Assembly (NCBI GenBank): GCA_002689385.1
Contig: NZFX01000083.1
Location: 1-53,029 of the forward strand
Source: Phycisphaerae bacterium
GTDB lineage: Bacteria > Planctomycetota > Phycisphaerae > Phycisphaerales > SM1A02
Length of the DNA stretch: 53,029 nt
Reading direction: 5' to 3'
The position numbers and the translations under genes were made by a program. The notes beneath the pieces are model-generated. The model had not been told where the DNA came from and did not search any database. It saw nothing but the letters and a program-made list of their open reading frames with translations. Positions 17,953-27,593 of this stretch are shown here, in pieces (position 1 is the first letter of the stretch; every line of letters starts with the position of its first letter).

Positions 17953-18471
17953 TTAACTTTCTTTTTGAATGAAACGTAAATTTTCCGTATCTTTTACAAC
18001 ACCCGGAAATTGTAACACGCGATTATGCATCGCAACGTACACACCTGCTTTAAGTAATTTTACAACCGAGAATGATTCTACAAGATTCTGCATTGCATCT
18101 GTATTTCGCATAATCCAGGGTCGCATGGCACCTGTAATAACACAGGGAATTGAAATGTCTGGGCATGTTTCTACGATACGCTCTCCTGTGACTGACAAAG
18201 TGTCTGTGCCATGAACAACGACAATGCCGTCATACTCTGTCGAATACTCTGCTACTGTACGAGCAATCAGTTCATGATCAGCATCAGTCATATCTAAACT
18301 ATCTTTATCCATAAGCTGAATACGTGTAATAGCAAGGCCATCAAGTTGCAAAGACCCAAGCATCATTTCAAGCACTGATGTGCCATTAGCAAGAATACCC
18401 TCGTGGGCATCGTACGTCTTTTCGATTGTGCCGCCTGTAGAAATCAAGGCAACTTTACATACTTGTTCCAA
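17953..18471 (-). CDS. Half-length asparaginase-like protein
   Basis: Only the N-terminal domain of the L-asparaginase fold (172 residues against about 330). I chose a TTG start at 18471: GGAG lies 8 bases before it, formed over the stop of the upstream gene. The first active-site motif STGGTIEK (Thr15) and the second HGTDTL (Thr89, Asp90) are intact, and a Tyr (20) is in place. The lysine that normally precedes the GAMRP motif appears to be Ile108. Single-domain asparaginase-like proteins are known, and their role is not settled. No signal peptide, so cytoplasmic. Activity is uncertain. Confidence 0.82.
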   Translation of the reverse strand: MEQVCKVALISTGGTIEKTYDAHEGILANGTSVLEMMLGSLQLDGLAITRIQLMDKDSLDMTDADHELIARTVAEYSTEYDGIVVVHGTDTLSVTGERIVETCPDISIPCVITGAMRPWIMRNTDAMQNLVESFSVVKLLKAGVYVAMHNRVLQFPGVVKDTENLRFIQKES

Positions 18472-18476
18472 CTGAT

Positions 18477-20819
18477 TTACTCCACAACAACCGCACAAGG
18501 AACGCGGACGTCTTCGGCTTCTAAGCATGTTTGCTCATTGCACGTTTGCCAACGAGCCATGATGGTTACAATGCCACTAGCGTTCTCATTTGCCGTTGCG
18601 GTAATCGGAAACGTGACGGAACCACTAAAAACAGAAACTTGTTCACCCGCAGAAACCATCAACTCACTTTCTGGCCATGCGACTGAAAGCGTTACATTAT
18701 CGTCGAGCGATGTAAAAGCAAGCGGAATAGTGAATTCATTTCCTGGATTATTCGAGTTCACATGCCAATGATTTGCCATCTGCAGCGTAATATCAAACAC
18801 AACTGACGATCCCTTAGCCACATTAACCGATGGATTTTCACATGTCATCCGCACCATTGACGCTTCGCCAATAGCTGGCTCCCATGCACCATCAAATTTT
18901 TCGGGATGCGACTGCAACAATGTATCGAGGTGCATAGTTGCAACAATAGAAGCAAGTGGTTGTCCAGACATCATCTGACTTACTGAGTCAAGCGTGGCCA
19001 TTGCGTCATCCAAGAAGCGAACATCCTGCGCTGTTTCTGCAAGTGTTATCAAATCACCTAAGATGATCGAAGTCGCTGCTGGAATCGCGCCATCTGAAAG
19101 AGCGCGCGTGCGGACAAAAAGATCGGACTTTCCTTGTTCAGTGTCGTACCAACCTTCGCCCTCAACGAAAAACAAACTCCTTGCCTTGTCGTATAAGACA
19201 GTCGCTTCATCAAGCATCTGCTGATTTCGATTCGCATCATAAATTGCAAGAAGTCCGTGTATCAGTGCAGCGTAATCTATGAGGAATGCTTCAGCACCAC
19301 CCTTACCATTGCGCCATGTCCGAAGAAGTTTACCGTTTGGCAACTTCATTTCAGTAAGGATAAAATTTGCTGCACGTATTGCGCGATCTATCCATGCAGC
19401 ATTTTGCATTGTTTTTCCAGCATTTGCATATCCTGCAATCATTACTCCGTTCCATGCGGTGATGATTTTATCGTCTGTCGCAGGTTGGTCACGCGTATCC
19501 CGTAGTTCAAGCAATGCAGAATTAATGTTGTCTAGTTTCGACCGAAACTCTTCGTAGCTCATCGTATGTTTCGACGCGAGTCTGTCTGGATGATTTGAAA
19601 AAAACAACACATTTGTTGCTGGTTCATTGGGATGATGCGGGTCTTGAAAATTTGTGCCCTTGTTGACACCGTACACTTGTAATGCAAAATCAATGTCGTC
19701 TTCCATTCCCGCTTTTAAAAGCGCTTCGCGTAATTGAGCTTCACGCCATAAGTATGTTTCGCCTTCAAGGTGATTCGTTTCCGCATCTTGGGCTGAAAAG
19801 AATCCGCCATCGGGTGCACTCAATTCACGGTCAACATACGCAAGCGTCTCCTCAATGACTTTCGCATACGTTGCTTCGCCTGTTAACTCGTAGGCTTTTG
19901 CGTATGTTGTGACAAGTTGGCCATTGTCGTACAGCATTTTTTCGAAGTGAGGCACAAGCCATTTTGCATCTGTCGAATAACGGTGAAAACCGCCGCCAAT
20001 TTGGTCGTACATTCCGCCCATAAGCATAGCGTCGAGTGTTTTCTTTACTGCCTTTTGTACTTGTGGAATTTTCCAACCTGCCGACATTAAAAAATCGCTG
20101 TAAATAGGCATTGGAAACTTAGGCTTTCCAGAGAATCCGCCCAGTTTGGAATCGTGCCTTGAGAGTAAAGAGGAAACACCTTTTGTTACCACTTCTGCTG
20201 AAAGGCCTACTGGTTCCTGCAATGAAGTTAACCGAGCGATGACTGCGTTAGCAACGAGTTCAGCACGTTCAGTTATTTTCTCTTTGTCATTTGTCCACGT
20301 TTGCTCCATCTTGCTCATGAAATTTATGAAGTCTGATTTTGATAAATATGTGGCTCCCCATACTGGTTTTAAATCGCTGGGTTCCAAGAATAAAGAAATG
20401 GGCCAACCCCCGCGACCGCGCGTCATCATTTGAAGTGCAGTCATATATATCTCATCGATGTCTGGACGTTCTTCTCGATCAACTTTTATCGCGATAAAAT
20501 CCTTGTTGAGCAAGTCTGCAACTTCTTGGTCTTCGAAACATTCACGCTCCATAACATGGCACCAATAACAAGTTGAATATCCAATGCTCAGGAAAATCAG
20601 TTTGTTTTGATCACGCGCAGCTTTAAAAGCTTCTTCACACCAAGGATGCCAATGCACTGGGTTGTGTTGATGCTGAAGAAGATAAGGACTTGTGGTATCA
20701 CCCAAATGATTGCAACCCTTGTTTGCGGGTTGAAGGCTCTGCTCTTTACCCTGAGCAAACGAGAATATGGTCAAACAGGTGAACATAGCAATCAACACAT
20801 ATATAAATTCTTCTTTCAT
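18477..20819 (-). CDS. DUF255/YyaL-type thioredoxin-domain protein fused to an nDsbD-like domain
   Basis: Exported 780-residue protein. A signal peptide (about 1-22, FSFAQG) is followed by the DUF255 thioredoxin-like domain with SPYLLQH, NPVHWHPW and the CYWC motif (Cys84, Cys87), then the six-hairpin glycosidase-like region (PHFEKMLYDN, QDAETN). The last 120 residues or so (about 655-780) look like the N-terminal periplasmic domain of DsbD, with WHVNSNNPG and a CNEQTC pair. YyaL-type proteins normally end near 690 and lack this part. It heads a minus-strand unit with the asparaginase-like and POT genes. The biochemical role of the DUF255 family is unknown; the fusion suggests thiol redox work outside the cytoplasm. 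Confidence 0.88.
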   Translation of the reverse strand: MKEEFIYVLIAMFTCLTIFSFAQGKEQSLQPANKGCNHLGDTTSPYLLQHQHNPVHWHPWCEEAFKAARDQNKLIFLSIGYSTCYWCHVMERECFEDQEVADLLNKDFIAIKVDREERPDIDEIYMTALQMMTRGRGGWPISLFLEPSDLKPVWGATYLSKSDFINFMSKMEQTWTNDKEKITERAELVANAVIARLTSLQEPVGLSAEVVTKGVSSLLSRHDSKLGGFSGKPKFPMPIYSDFLMSAGWKIPQVQKAVKKTLDAMLMGGMYDQIGGGFHRYSTDAKWLVPHFEKMLYDNGQLVTTYAKAYELTGEATYAKVIEETLAYVDRELSAPDGGFFSAQDAETNHLEGETYLWREAQLREALLKAGMEDDIDFALQVYGVNKGTNFQDPHHPNEPATNVLFFSNHPDRLASKHTMSYEEFRSKLDNINSALLELRDTRDQPATDDKIITAWNGVMIAGYANAGKTMQNAAWIDRAIRAANFILTEMKLPNGKLLRTWRNGKGGAEAFLIDYAALIHGLLAIYDANRNQQMLDEATVLYDKARSLFFVEGEGWYDTEQGKSDLFVRTRALSDGAIPAATSIILGDLITLAETAQDVRFLDDAMATLDSVSQMMSGQPLASIVATMHLDTLLQSHPEKFDGAWEPAIGEASMVRMTCENPSVNVAKGSSVVFDITLQMANHWHVNSNNPGNEFTIPLAFTSLDDNVTLSVAWPESELMVSAGEQVSVFSGSVTFPITATANENASGIVTIMARWQTCNEQTCLEAEDVRVPCAVVVE

Positions 20820-20859
20820 TGCTATATGCTAGCACACACCGAATAATGGGGTAAATATT

Positions 20860-20888
20860 GGTGTCAGACACCTGGAATCAGACACCTT
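20860..20888. repeat. Short palindrome and direct repeat, REP-like
   Basis: GGTGTCAGACACC (20860-20872) is a perfect palindrome around one central base, and TCAGACACCT occurs twice, at 20864 and 20879. It lies in the gap between divergent genes. Motifs of this kind are common in REP-like elements, but only this copy was seen. Confidence 0.45.
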
Positions 20889-20946
20889 TGAATTTTTTCA
20901 TGAAATGAAGGCGGTGCTGAATCCCAATGACGATAAGAGGTATTGC

Positions 20947-21756
20947 ATGGAACAAATTGCGCCATTTATTGTCCCCGTTATTGCTGGTATTACAGCACTT
21001 ATTTTGCTCGTAGCAGGAGGCACGTTACTTAAGCCAGCTATTGGATTGAGTGCCGGACTTCTTGGTGCTGGCGCTGGGCTCATGCTTGCCCCCATGCAAG
21101 ACACGGTTCCTCCACTTGTTTCAGCACTTGTGCTTGGTCTCATCTGTGCCATTGTTGCTGTGTATGTAGCGAAATTCGCAATATTGCTTCTTTTAAGTGT
21201 TTCATGTGCTTGCCTGTTACCAGTCATTACGTGGAGCATTGCTGATTTAGGTGACGGATCAAAAGTTATTGAGGAGGTCGTCGAAGCGGCAACCATACCA
21301 AACGAACCGACACAAACAAACAATAGAAAGTTCGATAATGAGAGTGCAATGAACATTACACAAGATGCCATGACTATGGCGTTTGCTATGCTCTCTGAAG
21401 ATGCGAGCAGAGCAATCGGTAGTGCAAAACGTCGCGCTCTTTCTGCGTGGAATGCCGTTCCTTCAGGACCACGCATTATTCTTGTAGGTGCCTCAATGGC
21501 TGGATTATTGCTTGGTCTACTTATTGCGACGTTTATGCCGTTCCTTGCCTCTGTGATTGTGACATCTTTCGGCGGAAGCTTGTTGCTCGTTGAGGCCGTT
21601 CGGAATTTCATAACACTCATTTGGTCTCAACAAACAATGGCATCAATGTCATCGACTGTTCTGCTTGGAGCTACTGTAGTTCTCGCATTTGCTGGCCTTG
21701 GCCTACAGCTAACACTTTCGAAAAAAGCCGCCAAAGTTTCAAATTCCCCAGAATAA
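20947..21756 (+). CDS. Multi-pass membrane protein of unknown function
   Basis: I chose ATG 20947 because GAGG lies 6 bases upstream (AAGAGGT); an in-frame ATG at 20905 would add 14 polar residues and lacks such a site. The 269-residue protein has four N-terminal and central hydrophobic segments (about 6-28, 30-50, 57-78, 80-100), a polar middle part (about 105-175), then three more helices to about 260. No family signature is recognised. It stands alone on the plus strand between two minus-strand units, so it has its own promoter. The ORF on the opposite strand over the same bases is a shadow. Confidence 0.7.
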   Translation: MEQIAPFIVPVIAGITALILLVAGGTLLKPAIGLSAGLLGAGAGLMLAPMQDTVPPLVSALVLGLICAIVAVYVAKFAILLLLSVSCACLLPVITWSIADLGDGSKVIEEVVEAATIPNEPTQTNNRKFDNESAMNITQDAMTMAFAMLSEDASRAIGSAKRRALSAWNAVPSGPRIILVGASMAGLLLGLLIATFMPFLASVIVTSFGGSLLLVEAVRNFITLIWSQQTMASMSSTVLLGATVVLAFAGLGLQLTLSKKAAKVSNSPE

Positions 21757-21978
21757 CAGCACACCCCCAACTCCCCCCAAACACAATAAAAACTCCTCTG
21801 AGACTTTAATGCGTGATTTATTCACATAAATGCTTTGATTGCAAATACGAACACGCTCAAAAAAGAAGTACGCAATGAACGATTCATCTACCTTCATAAA
21901 ACAGCACGAAGTCCTTTGACAACTAGTGTTTACGAACGAATGAGCAGACGTAAAGTCTCTGAGAAATTAATCGAGAAA

Positions 21979-23475
21979 TTATTCGGTTTCGCTAACGGCT
22001 TGTTCCGCATCAGCAACGATGTTTGTCAAGACCAGCGGGCCTGCAAGCGCAATGATTGCCGAAAGAATAGCGGCGACGAACGGCCACCGCAATGCTACAC
22101 GAACTGTATCGCTTCGTGGTGTTGTCGATGACAAAACGCTCAGGCCAATCAATCGAAGGTAGTACCAAGCGCTGATAGCACTTGCTACCGCTGCGACTAG
22201 CACAAGCATCAACTGCCCAGCTGCAATACCTGCAGCAAACAACAAAAGCTTTCCCCAAAATCCAAAGAGGGGTGGAATGCCAAGAAGTGAACCACATGAA
22301 ACAGCAAGAGACGTTGCCGCAAGTGGACTGCGTTTGTGCAAACCAGAAATATCTTCTAACGAATCCACCGTTTCGCCATCGCGCGACAAACATGCAAGCG
22401 TAGCGAACGCCGAAGTGTTTGTTGCTCCGTAAATGACCAAGTACACAAGTACTGCAACAATGCCAAGTGGTGGGCCTGCAATAATGCCAATCAACATATA
22501 TCCACTGTGGGCAATCGAACTGTACCCGAGCATGCGTTGCGTTGATGTTTGAAGCAATGCACCTATGTTTCCAAGAAGCATCGTCAGCACGGCAACAACC
22601 CACAGAGCCATTTCAATAACAGGTGGCAGGCCCTCTTCCCAGCCTACGAGCGTACACAACAAAATGATGGCGAGCATGCCAGCTGTTTTAGGAATAAATG
22701 CCAAGAATGCGGTCACCGCTGCTGAAGCACCTTGGTACACATCTGGTGCATACAAGTGCATAGGAGCTGCTGCAATTTTGTAACACAAACCAAAGATGGC
22801 AAGCAACAAACCGGTTTGTCCAACGACTGCAATACCGCCCTCTGCTCGTTGCATCGCGAAGACATCGACCATTTCTGTAAACACGAATGTGCCCGTTGCA
22901 AGATAGAGAAGCGCAAAACCGTACAACATCAACGCCGCTGAAACAGCGCCAAGGAAGAAGTATTTCATCGCTGCTTCTTGCGCTACTTTCGACCAACGAC
23001 TGATAGCAACCATGACATAGGTCGGCAATGAAACCAATTCTAAAGCAAGGAACAACCAAATCAAATCACGTGCTTCGCAGATAAGCATTACACCGGCAAT
23101 ACTCAAGAGCATAAGTGCATGAAATTCACCACCGCTGGTTCGCAAGGCGCTGAAAGTTGCTTTACCTTTAGCAATAGCGTGCTCATATTTTCTGTCCATA
23201 AGCCCGCCTGCAGACATGACAAGAAGAATACCAAGCAATGCAGCAAAAAACTTAATGTATTTGCCAATATGAGGCAGAAGCGAATCTGCAGTCGCAATTC
23301 GTTCTGGAGTGTAAACAAATGGAACCGAAATGCATGCAAGCGCTAAAAAAGCGCAAGCAATAAAACCAACATTGCGACGAATGCCCGCAGTCGTAGAAAG
23401 ACCTGCGAGTGCACACATGACCGCACCTGCAAGCACAATCAATTCAGGAATAAGGAACCAAAGTCGATCAGCCAT
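21979..23475 (-). CDS. nuoN: NADH-quinone oxidoreductase subunit N
   Basis: Antiporter-like membrane subunit of complex I, part of the proton-pumping arm. I chose ATG 23475 (MADRLWFLIPEL) because AAGGAG lies 4 bases before it; a start 18 bases upstream would lose this site. The product is 498 residues, typical for NuoN, with about 14 hydrophobic helices and signatures such as LALELVSLPTYV, KIAAAPMHLYAPDVYQG and GYSSIAHSGYML. It overlaps the nuoM end by 8 bases and is the last gene of the nuoJKLMN run. Confidence 0.95.
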   Translation of the reverse strand: MADRLWFLIPELIVLAGAVMCALAGLSTTAGIRRNVGFIACAFLALACISVPFVYTPERIATADSLLPHIGKYIKFFAALLGILLVMSAGGLMDRKYEHAIAKGKATFSALRTSGGEFHALMLLSIAGVMLICEARDLIWLFLALELVSLPTYVMVAISRWSKVAQEAAMKYFFLGAVSAALMLYGFALLYLATGTFVFTEMVDVFAMQRAEGGIAVVGQTGLLLAIFGLCYKIAAAPMHLYAPDVYQGASAAVTAFLAFIPKTAGMLAIILLCTLVGWEEGLPPVIEMALWVVAVLTMLLGNIGALLQTSTQRMLGYSSIAHSGYMLIGIIAGPPLGIVAVLVYLVIYGATNTSAFATLACLSRDGETVDSLEDISGLHKRSPLAATSLAVSCGSLLGIPPLFGFWGKLLLFAAGIAAGQLMLVLVAAVASAISAWYYLRLIGLSVLSSTTPRSDTVRVALRWPFVAAILSAIIALAGPLVLTNIVADAEQAVSETE

Positions 23476-25060
23476 TCTGCTCCTTCTTCTCAATAATTAT
23501 TGGAGTTTGTGGAGCGCCATGCTCTTCTTGCACAATACGTGGGTAAGGTGATAGAACATCTTCAACTGAACCACGCATTGCATCTGTTAACACGGTAGGT
23601 TGTACACCAATCCAAATACATAATGCCGCCATAGGAACAAGAATGCCAATCTCGCGCGGATTCAAGTCGGATGGCAATAAACTATGTGCGCCATCGTGCT
23701 CAGGTTCTTTAAGTTTTCCAAAGACAACTTTACCAACCATAATCAATAGATACATGGCTGCAAGCACCATACCAATTGCAGCGATTGCTGCGTACTCTGG
23801 ACCTAAAACACCAGGCCATTGCGCCGCAGTATCTGTAGCAACGAAGGTGCCAAGCAAACACATGAATTCACTTACAAAACCGTTCAATCCTGGCAGACCT
23901 ACACTTGCAAGCACAAAGAACACCATGAAGCATGACCACACAGGCATTTTCTTTGCGAGCCCGCCGATTGCATTCATGTCTCTAGTGTGGTATCGCTCGT
24001 ACATCATGCCAATCAAGAAGAACAATGCGCCTGTTGAAAGCCCGTGGTTAATCATGTACAGCACTGCGCCTTCAAGACCAATTGGGTTTAACGCAATCAA
24101 ACCAAGCACGCAGAAACCAAGGTGACTTACTGAAGAGTATGCAACGAGTTTTTTCACATCGTCTTGCACCCAACAAATTAATGCGGCGTACAAAATACCA
24201 ACAATCGCAAGTACGGCAATTGCTGGAGCGTATGCTACGAGTGCTTCGGGAACCATTGGTAACACAAAGCGGTACACACCAAACGTACCAAGTTTAAGTA
24301 GAACACCCGCAAGAATAACCGAACCCGCTGTCGGTGCCTCGGTGTGCGCAAGAGGCAGCCATGTATGCACAGGAAACACCGGGATCTTGACTGCAAATCC
24401 AGCAAGGAGTGCTAGAAGCACCCAGCCCTGCTCAGATGCTGTCAAACTTGTTGATGCAAACTGTGCTAAATCTGAAATTGCAAATGACCAAACACCGTAC
24501 TGGGACATTTGATATTGCCAAGCAACATACACGAAACCAGCAAGCGTAAACAGCGAGCCAGTGAATGTATAGATGAAAAATTTCACACTTGCGTGAGCGC
24601 GATTAGCGCCGCCGTAAATAGCGATTAAAAAGAACATTGGAACGAGTGTCAATTCAAAGCTTACATAGAACAGAATTAAATCTTGTGCACTAAATACGCC
24701 GAGCATGGCTGTTTCTAAAATCAAAAGCCAAGCGTAGTACTCTTTTCGCCGTGCAGTAATCGCAGAGAACGAACCCCAAACACAAAGCGGCGTCAGGAAT
24801 GTCGTAAGCAAAACAAGCAACATCGCAACGGAGTCCACACCAACATCAAGCGTTACGCCTAGTTGGCTCAACCAAGAAACGTGCGACACTAACCCTGTTT
24901 CCGATGTTCCCCAAACATCAAATTGCACCGCCATCAATAAACTGATAACAAAGACCACTGTTGAAACACCAAGTGAAATCCATTTTGCTAATGCGGCCTT
25001 AGCAAGAAAGATGCTCATTGCGCCAGCAAGAGGAACAAGAAGAAGTAACCACAATGTCAT
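23468..25060 (-). CDS. nuoM: NADH-quinone oxidoreductase subunit M
   Basis: Antiporter-like complex I subunit of 530 residues, close to the usual length. The essential glutamate motif is present in YVSFELTLVPMFFL and the proton-channel lysine in KIPVFPVHTWLPLAHTEAP. The ATG overlaps the nuoL stop (ATGA), showing tight coupling. About 14 hydrophobic helices are visible. The neighbours nuoL and nuoN confirm the identity. Confidence 0.96.
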   Translation of the reverse strand: MTLWLLLLVPLAGAMSIFLAKAALAKWISLGVSTVVFVISLLMAVQFDVWGTSETGLVSHVSWLSQLGVTLDVGVDSVAMLLVLLTTFLTPLCVWGSFSAITARRKEYYAWLLILETAMLGVFSAQDLILFYVSFELTLVPMFFLIAIYGGANRAHASVKFFIYTFTGSLFTLAGFVYVAWQYQMSQYGVWSFAISDLAQFASTSLTASEQGWVLLALLAGFAVKIPVFPVHTWLPLAHTEAPTAGSVILAGVLLKLGTFGVYRFVLPMVPEALVAYAPAIAVLAIVGILYAALICWVQDDVKKLVAYSSVSHLGFCVLGLIALNPIGLEGAVLYMINHGLSTGALFFLIGMMYERYHTRDMNAIGGLAKKMPVWSCFMVFFVLASVGLPGLNGFVSEFMCLLGTFVATDTAAQWPGVLGPEYAAIAAIGMVLAAMYLLIMVGKVVFGKLKEPEHDGAHSLLPSDLNPREIGILVPMAALCIWIGVQPTVLTDAMRGSVEDVLSPYPRIVQEEHGAPQTPIIIEKKEQNG

Positions 25061-27276
25061 TGTGCACCTCCCACTGTTCGTACTACTTGTTCAATGTTTT
25101 GGGCTTGAGAATTCATCGATTTCAAAAGCGAAACGATTTCAGGCATGAAGAGCATTAACAAAACAACGAGAACTGCACCGCCCACCATCGAGATTGCGTA
25201 ACTTTGAAGCGAACCATTGTGCAATGGTGCGAACCAACGTGCGCTTGCTCGAGGAAGCGATGCAACACCATTCACTAAAGCACCATCAATAATGTATTTA
25301 TCAAAGAGCGAGAAGAATTTACCAAGAATCCAAAGCGGTGAACGGATCAGCGCGATGTAGACTTCATCAACGTACCACTTGTTTTCCATAGCTGTAGGGA
25401 GCCAACGAGTCGCTCGATTCGCAAGGAGTTTACTCCGAAGTGTATCCGCGGAAGACCTAAAGAAAAGATGCAAGAATAACGCGATGCCAATCCCGATAAA
25501 GCCAACCACACCAGAAATGTAGTACATCGCTTTGTGCGGATCCATTCCAAGAATGTCACCGTGAGGAATGTTGTGTTCAATCGTACCGTGCGCTTCAACT
25601 AGTGGTGCGTGCGCAACAGAGTTGTTACCTGGAACACCTGCGCTTGCTGGCGAATCGTTCACCATTTCAGCAATCCAACCACCGTGCAAGTGTTCCGTTT
25701 CATTTGGCATAAAGTAAGGCAACGCTGCGAGTAATGCTCCAAGTGCAATTGCAACCAGAACAAAGTTAATTGCAAAGCGAGGTGCGTGTGGATGGAAGTT
25801 TGCAGGGTCTTCACCATGCAATTCATCACCGGGTTCAAAATAGACAGGGCCGGCACACACTCTAAACCAAACGCGGAACGTGTAGTACGCGGTCAACCCT
25901 GCGGTAAAGATTGCAAGCCAGCCAAGGAATTGAAAACCTGGTCCTTGAGTTACAAATGCCTCAGCAAGAATCGCATCTTTAGAGAAGTACCCGCTTGTGA
26001 ACGGGAATCCCGCAAGGCAAAGACAACCAACTAGCATCGTGTAACTGACTATTTTCCAGCCCTTCATTTTCCGAAGGCCAGAGAGTCGCCGAAGGTCAAG
26101 TTGGCCCGCAAAACCATGCATTATCGCGCCGCAAGTTAAAAACAATACTGCTTTAAAGAAGGCATGGGTAAATACGTGATATGCCGCGCCATAGGAAGTA
26201 ACAACGCCCAGCCCTAGAAACATGTATCCAAGTTGCGACACGGTTGAATAAGCCATTATGCGCTTGATGTCGTATTGCGCCATTCCAATCGTCGCTGCAA
26301 AGAATGCGGTCAGCCCGCCAACCCATGCCACAGTTGGTAATGCATACTCATCTAGCATGAAAAGCGGGTATGTCCGGATGATTAAGTAAATTCCTGCCGT
26401 CACCATTGTCGCAGCGTGAATCAACGCAGAGACGGGAGTTGGACCTTCCATCGCATCAGGTAACCAAACATAGAGTGGCAACTGCGCCGACTTACCAAAT
26501 GCTGCGAGCATAAGTAAGTACGGGATTGCGTGCACTGTCCAACCGCCGAATGTTGTGTCGTACGAATGCGATTGCAACACAGTTGTAATTTCGTCGTACT
26601 GAACAGTACCAAAAGTAGTCCAGATAAGATAAATGGCGAGTGCTAAGCCGACGTCACCAATTCTGTTAACGATAAAGGCTTTCTTTGCTGCCGCAACCGC
26701 TGATGGTTTTTGGTAAAAATACCCAATCAGCCAGTAAGAAGCGAAGCCAACACCTTCCCAACCAAGATACAACACGAGAAGGTTGTCACCCATGACTAAG
26801 CAGGTCATCGCGAATAGGAAAACGCTCACACCTGCAAAAAATCGCGTGTATCCCTTACCCACATCGTGCTCCATATACTCAGAAGCATACACCGCTATAA
26901 GTGTGCCAAGCCCCGTTACAAAGAGCATCCAAAGCAGCGTCAATGAGTCAACATACAACGCAAAGTTTGCAACAAAGGAACCCTCTTCCCAATGAATCTG
27001 CAGCCAATCAAAGAGGTGAATCGTCTCTGGCTGGGTGTAGCTATTCCAGAGAAACAACGTCAGAACAAATGATGTCGCAAGACAAATAATCGTGATAACT
27101 GCAGGCGCTTTAGTTTTTACTTTAAACGCCGCGCATAATCCACAAAGAACAAGTGAGATTAGTGGCATCCACAGAATGAAGCCCGCCCAACTTAGATCGA
27201 CTGCGTGCAAAACATCTGCTGATGGGACTGCCGGCATAGTCGCAAGTTTTGAAAGAATGGAGACTGTTTCAATCAT
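25057..27276 (-). CDS. nuoL: NADH-quinone oxidoreductase subunit L
   Basis: Largest antiporter-like subunit of complex I, with the long lateral helix at its C-terminus. Signatures are GWEGVGFASYWLIGYFY, LPLYVWLPDAMEGPTPVSALIHAATMVTAGIY and MAYSTVSQLGYMFLGLG. At 739 residues it is longer than the usual 610-650; an extra His/Gly-rich hydrophilic stretch (about 525-575, GGWIAEMVNDSP to IPHGDILGMDP) accounts for part of the difference. The start overlaps the nuoK stop (ATGA). Confidence 0.96.
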   Translation of the reverse strand: MIETVSILSKLATMPAVPSADVLHAVDLSWAGFILWMPLISLVLCGLCAAFKVKTKAPAVITIICLATSFVLTLFLWNSYTQPETIHLFDWLQIHWEEGSFVANFALYVDSLTLLWMLFVTGLGTLIAVYASEYMEHDVGKGYTRFFAGVSVFLFAMTCLVMGDNLLVLYLGWEGVGFASYWLIGYFYQKPSAVAAAKKAFIVNRIGDVGLALAIYLIWTTFGTVQYDEITTVLQSHSYDTTFGGWTVHAIPYLLMLAAFGKSAQLPLYVWLPDAMEGPTPVSALIHAATMVTAGIYLIIRTYPLFMLDEYALPTVAWVGGLTAFFAATIGMAQYDIKRIMAYSTVSQLGYMFLGLGVVTSYGAAYHVFTHAFFKAVLFLTCGAIMHGFAGQLDLRRLSGLRKMKGWKIVSYTMLVGCLCLAGFPFTSGYFSKDAILAEAFVTQGPGFQFLGWLAIFTAGLTAYYTFRVWFRVCAGPVYFEPGDELHGEDPANFHPHAPRFAINFVLVAIALGALLAALPYFMPNETEHLHGGWIAEMVNDSPASAGVPGNNSVAHAPLVEAHGTIEHNIPHGDILGMDPHKAMYYISGVVGFIGIGIALFLHLFFRSSADTLRSKLLANRATRWLPTAMENKWYVDEVYIALIRSPLWILGKFFSLFDKYIIDGALVNGVASLPRASARWFAPLHNGSLQSYAISMVGGAVLVVLLMLFMPEIVSLLKSMNSQAQNIEQVVRTVGGAQ

Positions 27277-27593
27277 TCTTGCAACTCTCCATACGCATCT
27301 GAATCAAGTGTGTCTTTTTGTCTGTGCAAAAGAACAACAAGGGCAAGTGCGAGCGCTGCTTCAGCAGCAGCAACAGTCAGAATAAAAATAACCATCACTT
27401 GCCCTGAGTAGTCGAGCAAATATCTGCCGACTGCTACGAAGGCAATTGCTGCACCTTGAAACATAAGTTCGGTGCAAAGAAACATCACAATCAAGTTACG
27501 TCTTACTAAAAAACCAATGATGCCAATGGTCAATAGGAGACCTGAAACAATTAAGTACCCCGCAAGGGCTGAGGGCGCAAACGAAGTCATCAT
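27273..27593 (-). CDS. nuoK: NADH-quinone oxidoreductase subunit K
   Basis: Small three-helix membrane subunit of complex I (106 residues, normal). The conserved glutamates in membrane helices are visible (LCTELMFQG and AAAEAALALALVV). It overlaps nuoJ and nuoL by four bases each, so the operon reads J-K-L-M-N leftwards. Confidence 0.95.
   Translation of the reverse strand: MMTSFAPSALAGYLIVSGLLLTIGIIGFLVRRNLIVMFLCTELMFQGAAIAFVAVGRYLLDYSGQVMVIFILTVAAAEAALALALVVLLHRQKDTLDSDAYGELQE

Noticed and set aside
20898-21620. Minus-strand ORF of 240 codons opposite the unknown membrane protein
   Set aside because: The plus-strand frame has a ribosome site and a regular membrane-helix pattern; the opposite frame is Ser/Thr/Ala-rich as expected of a shadow.
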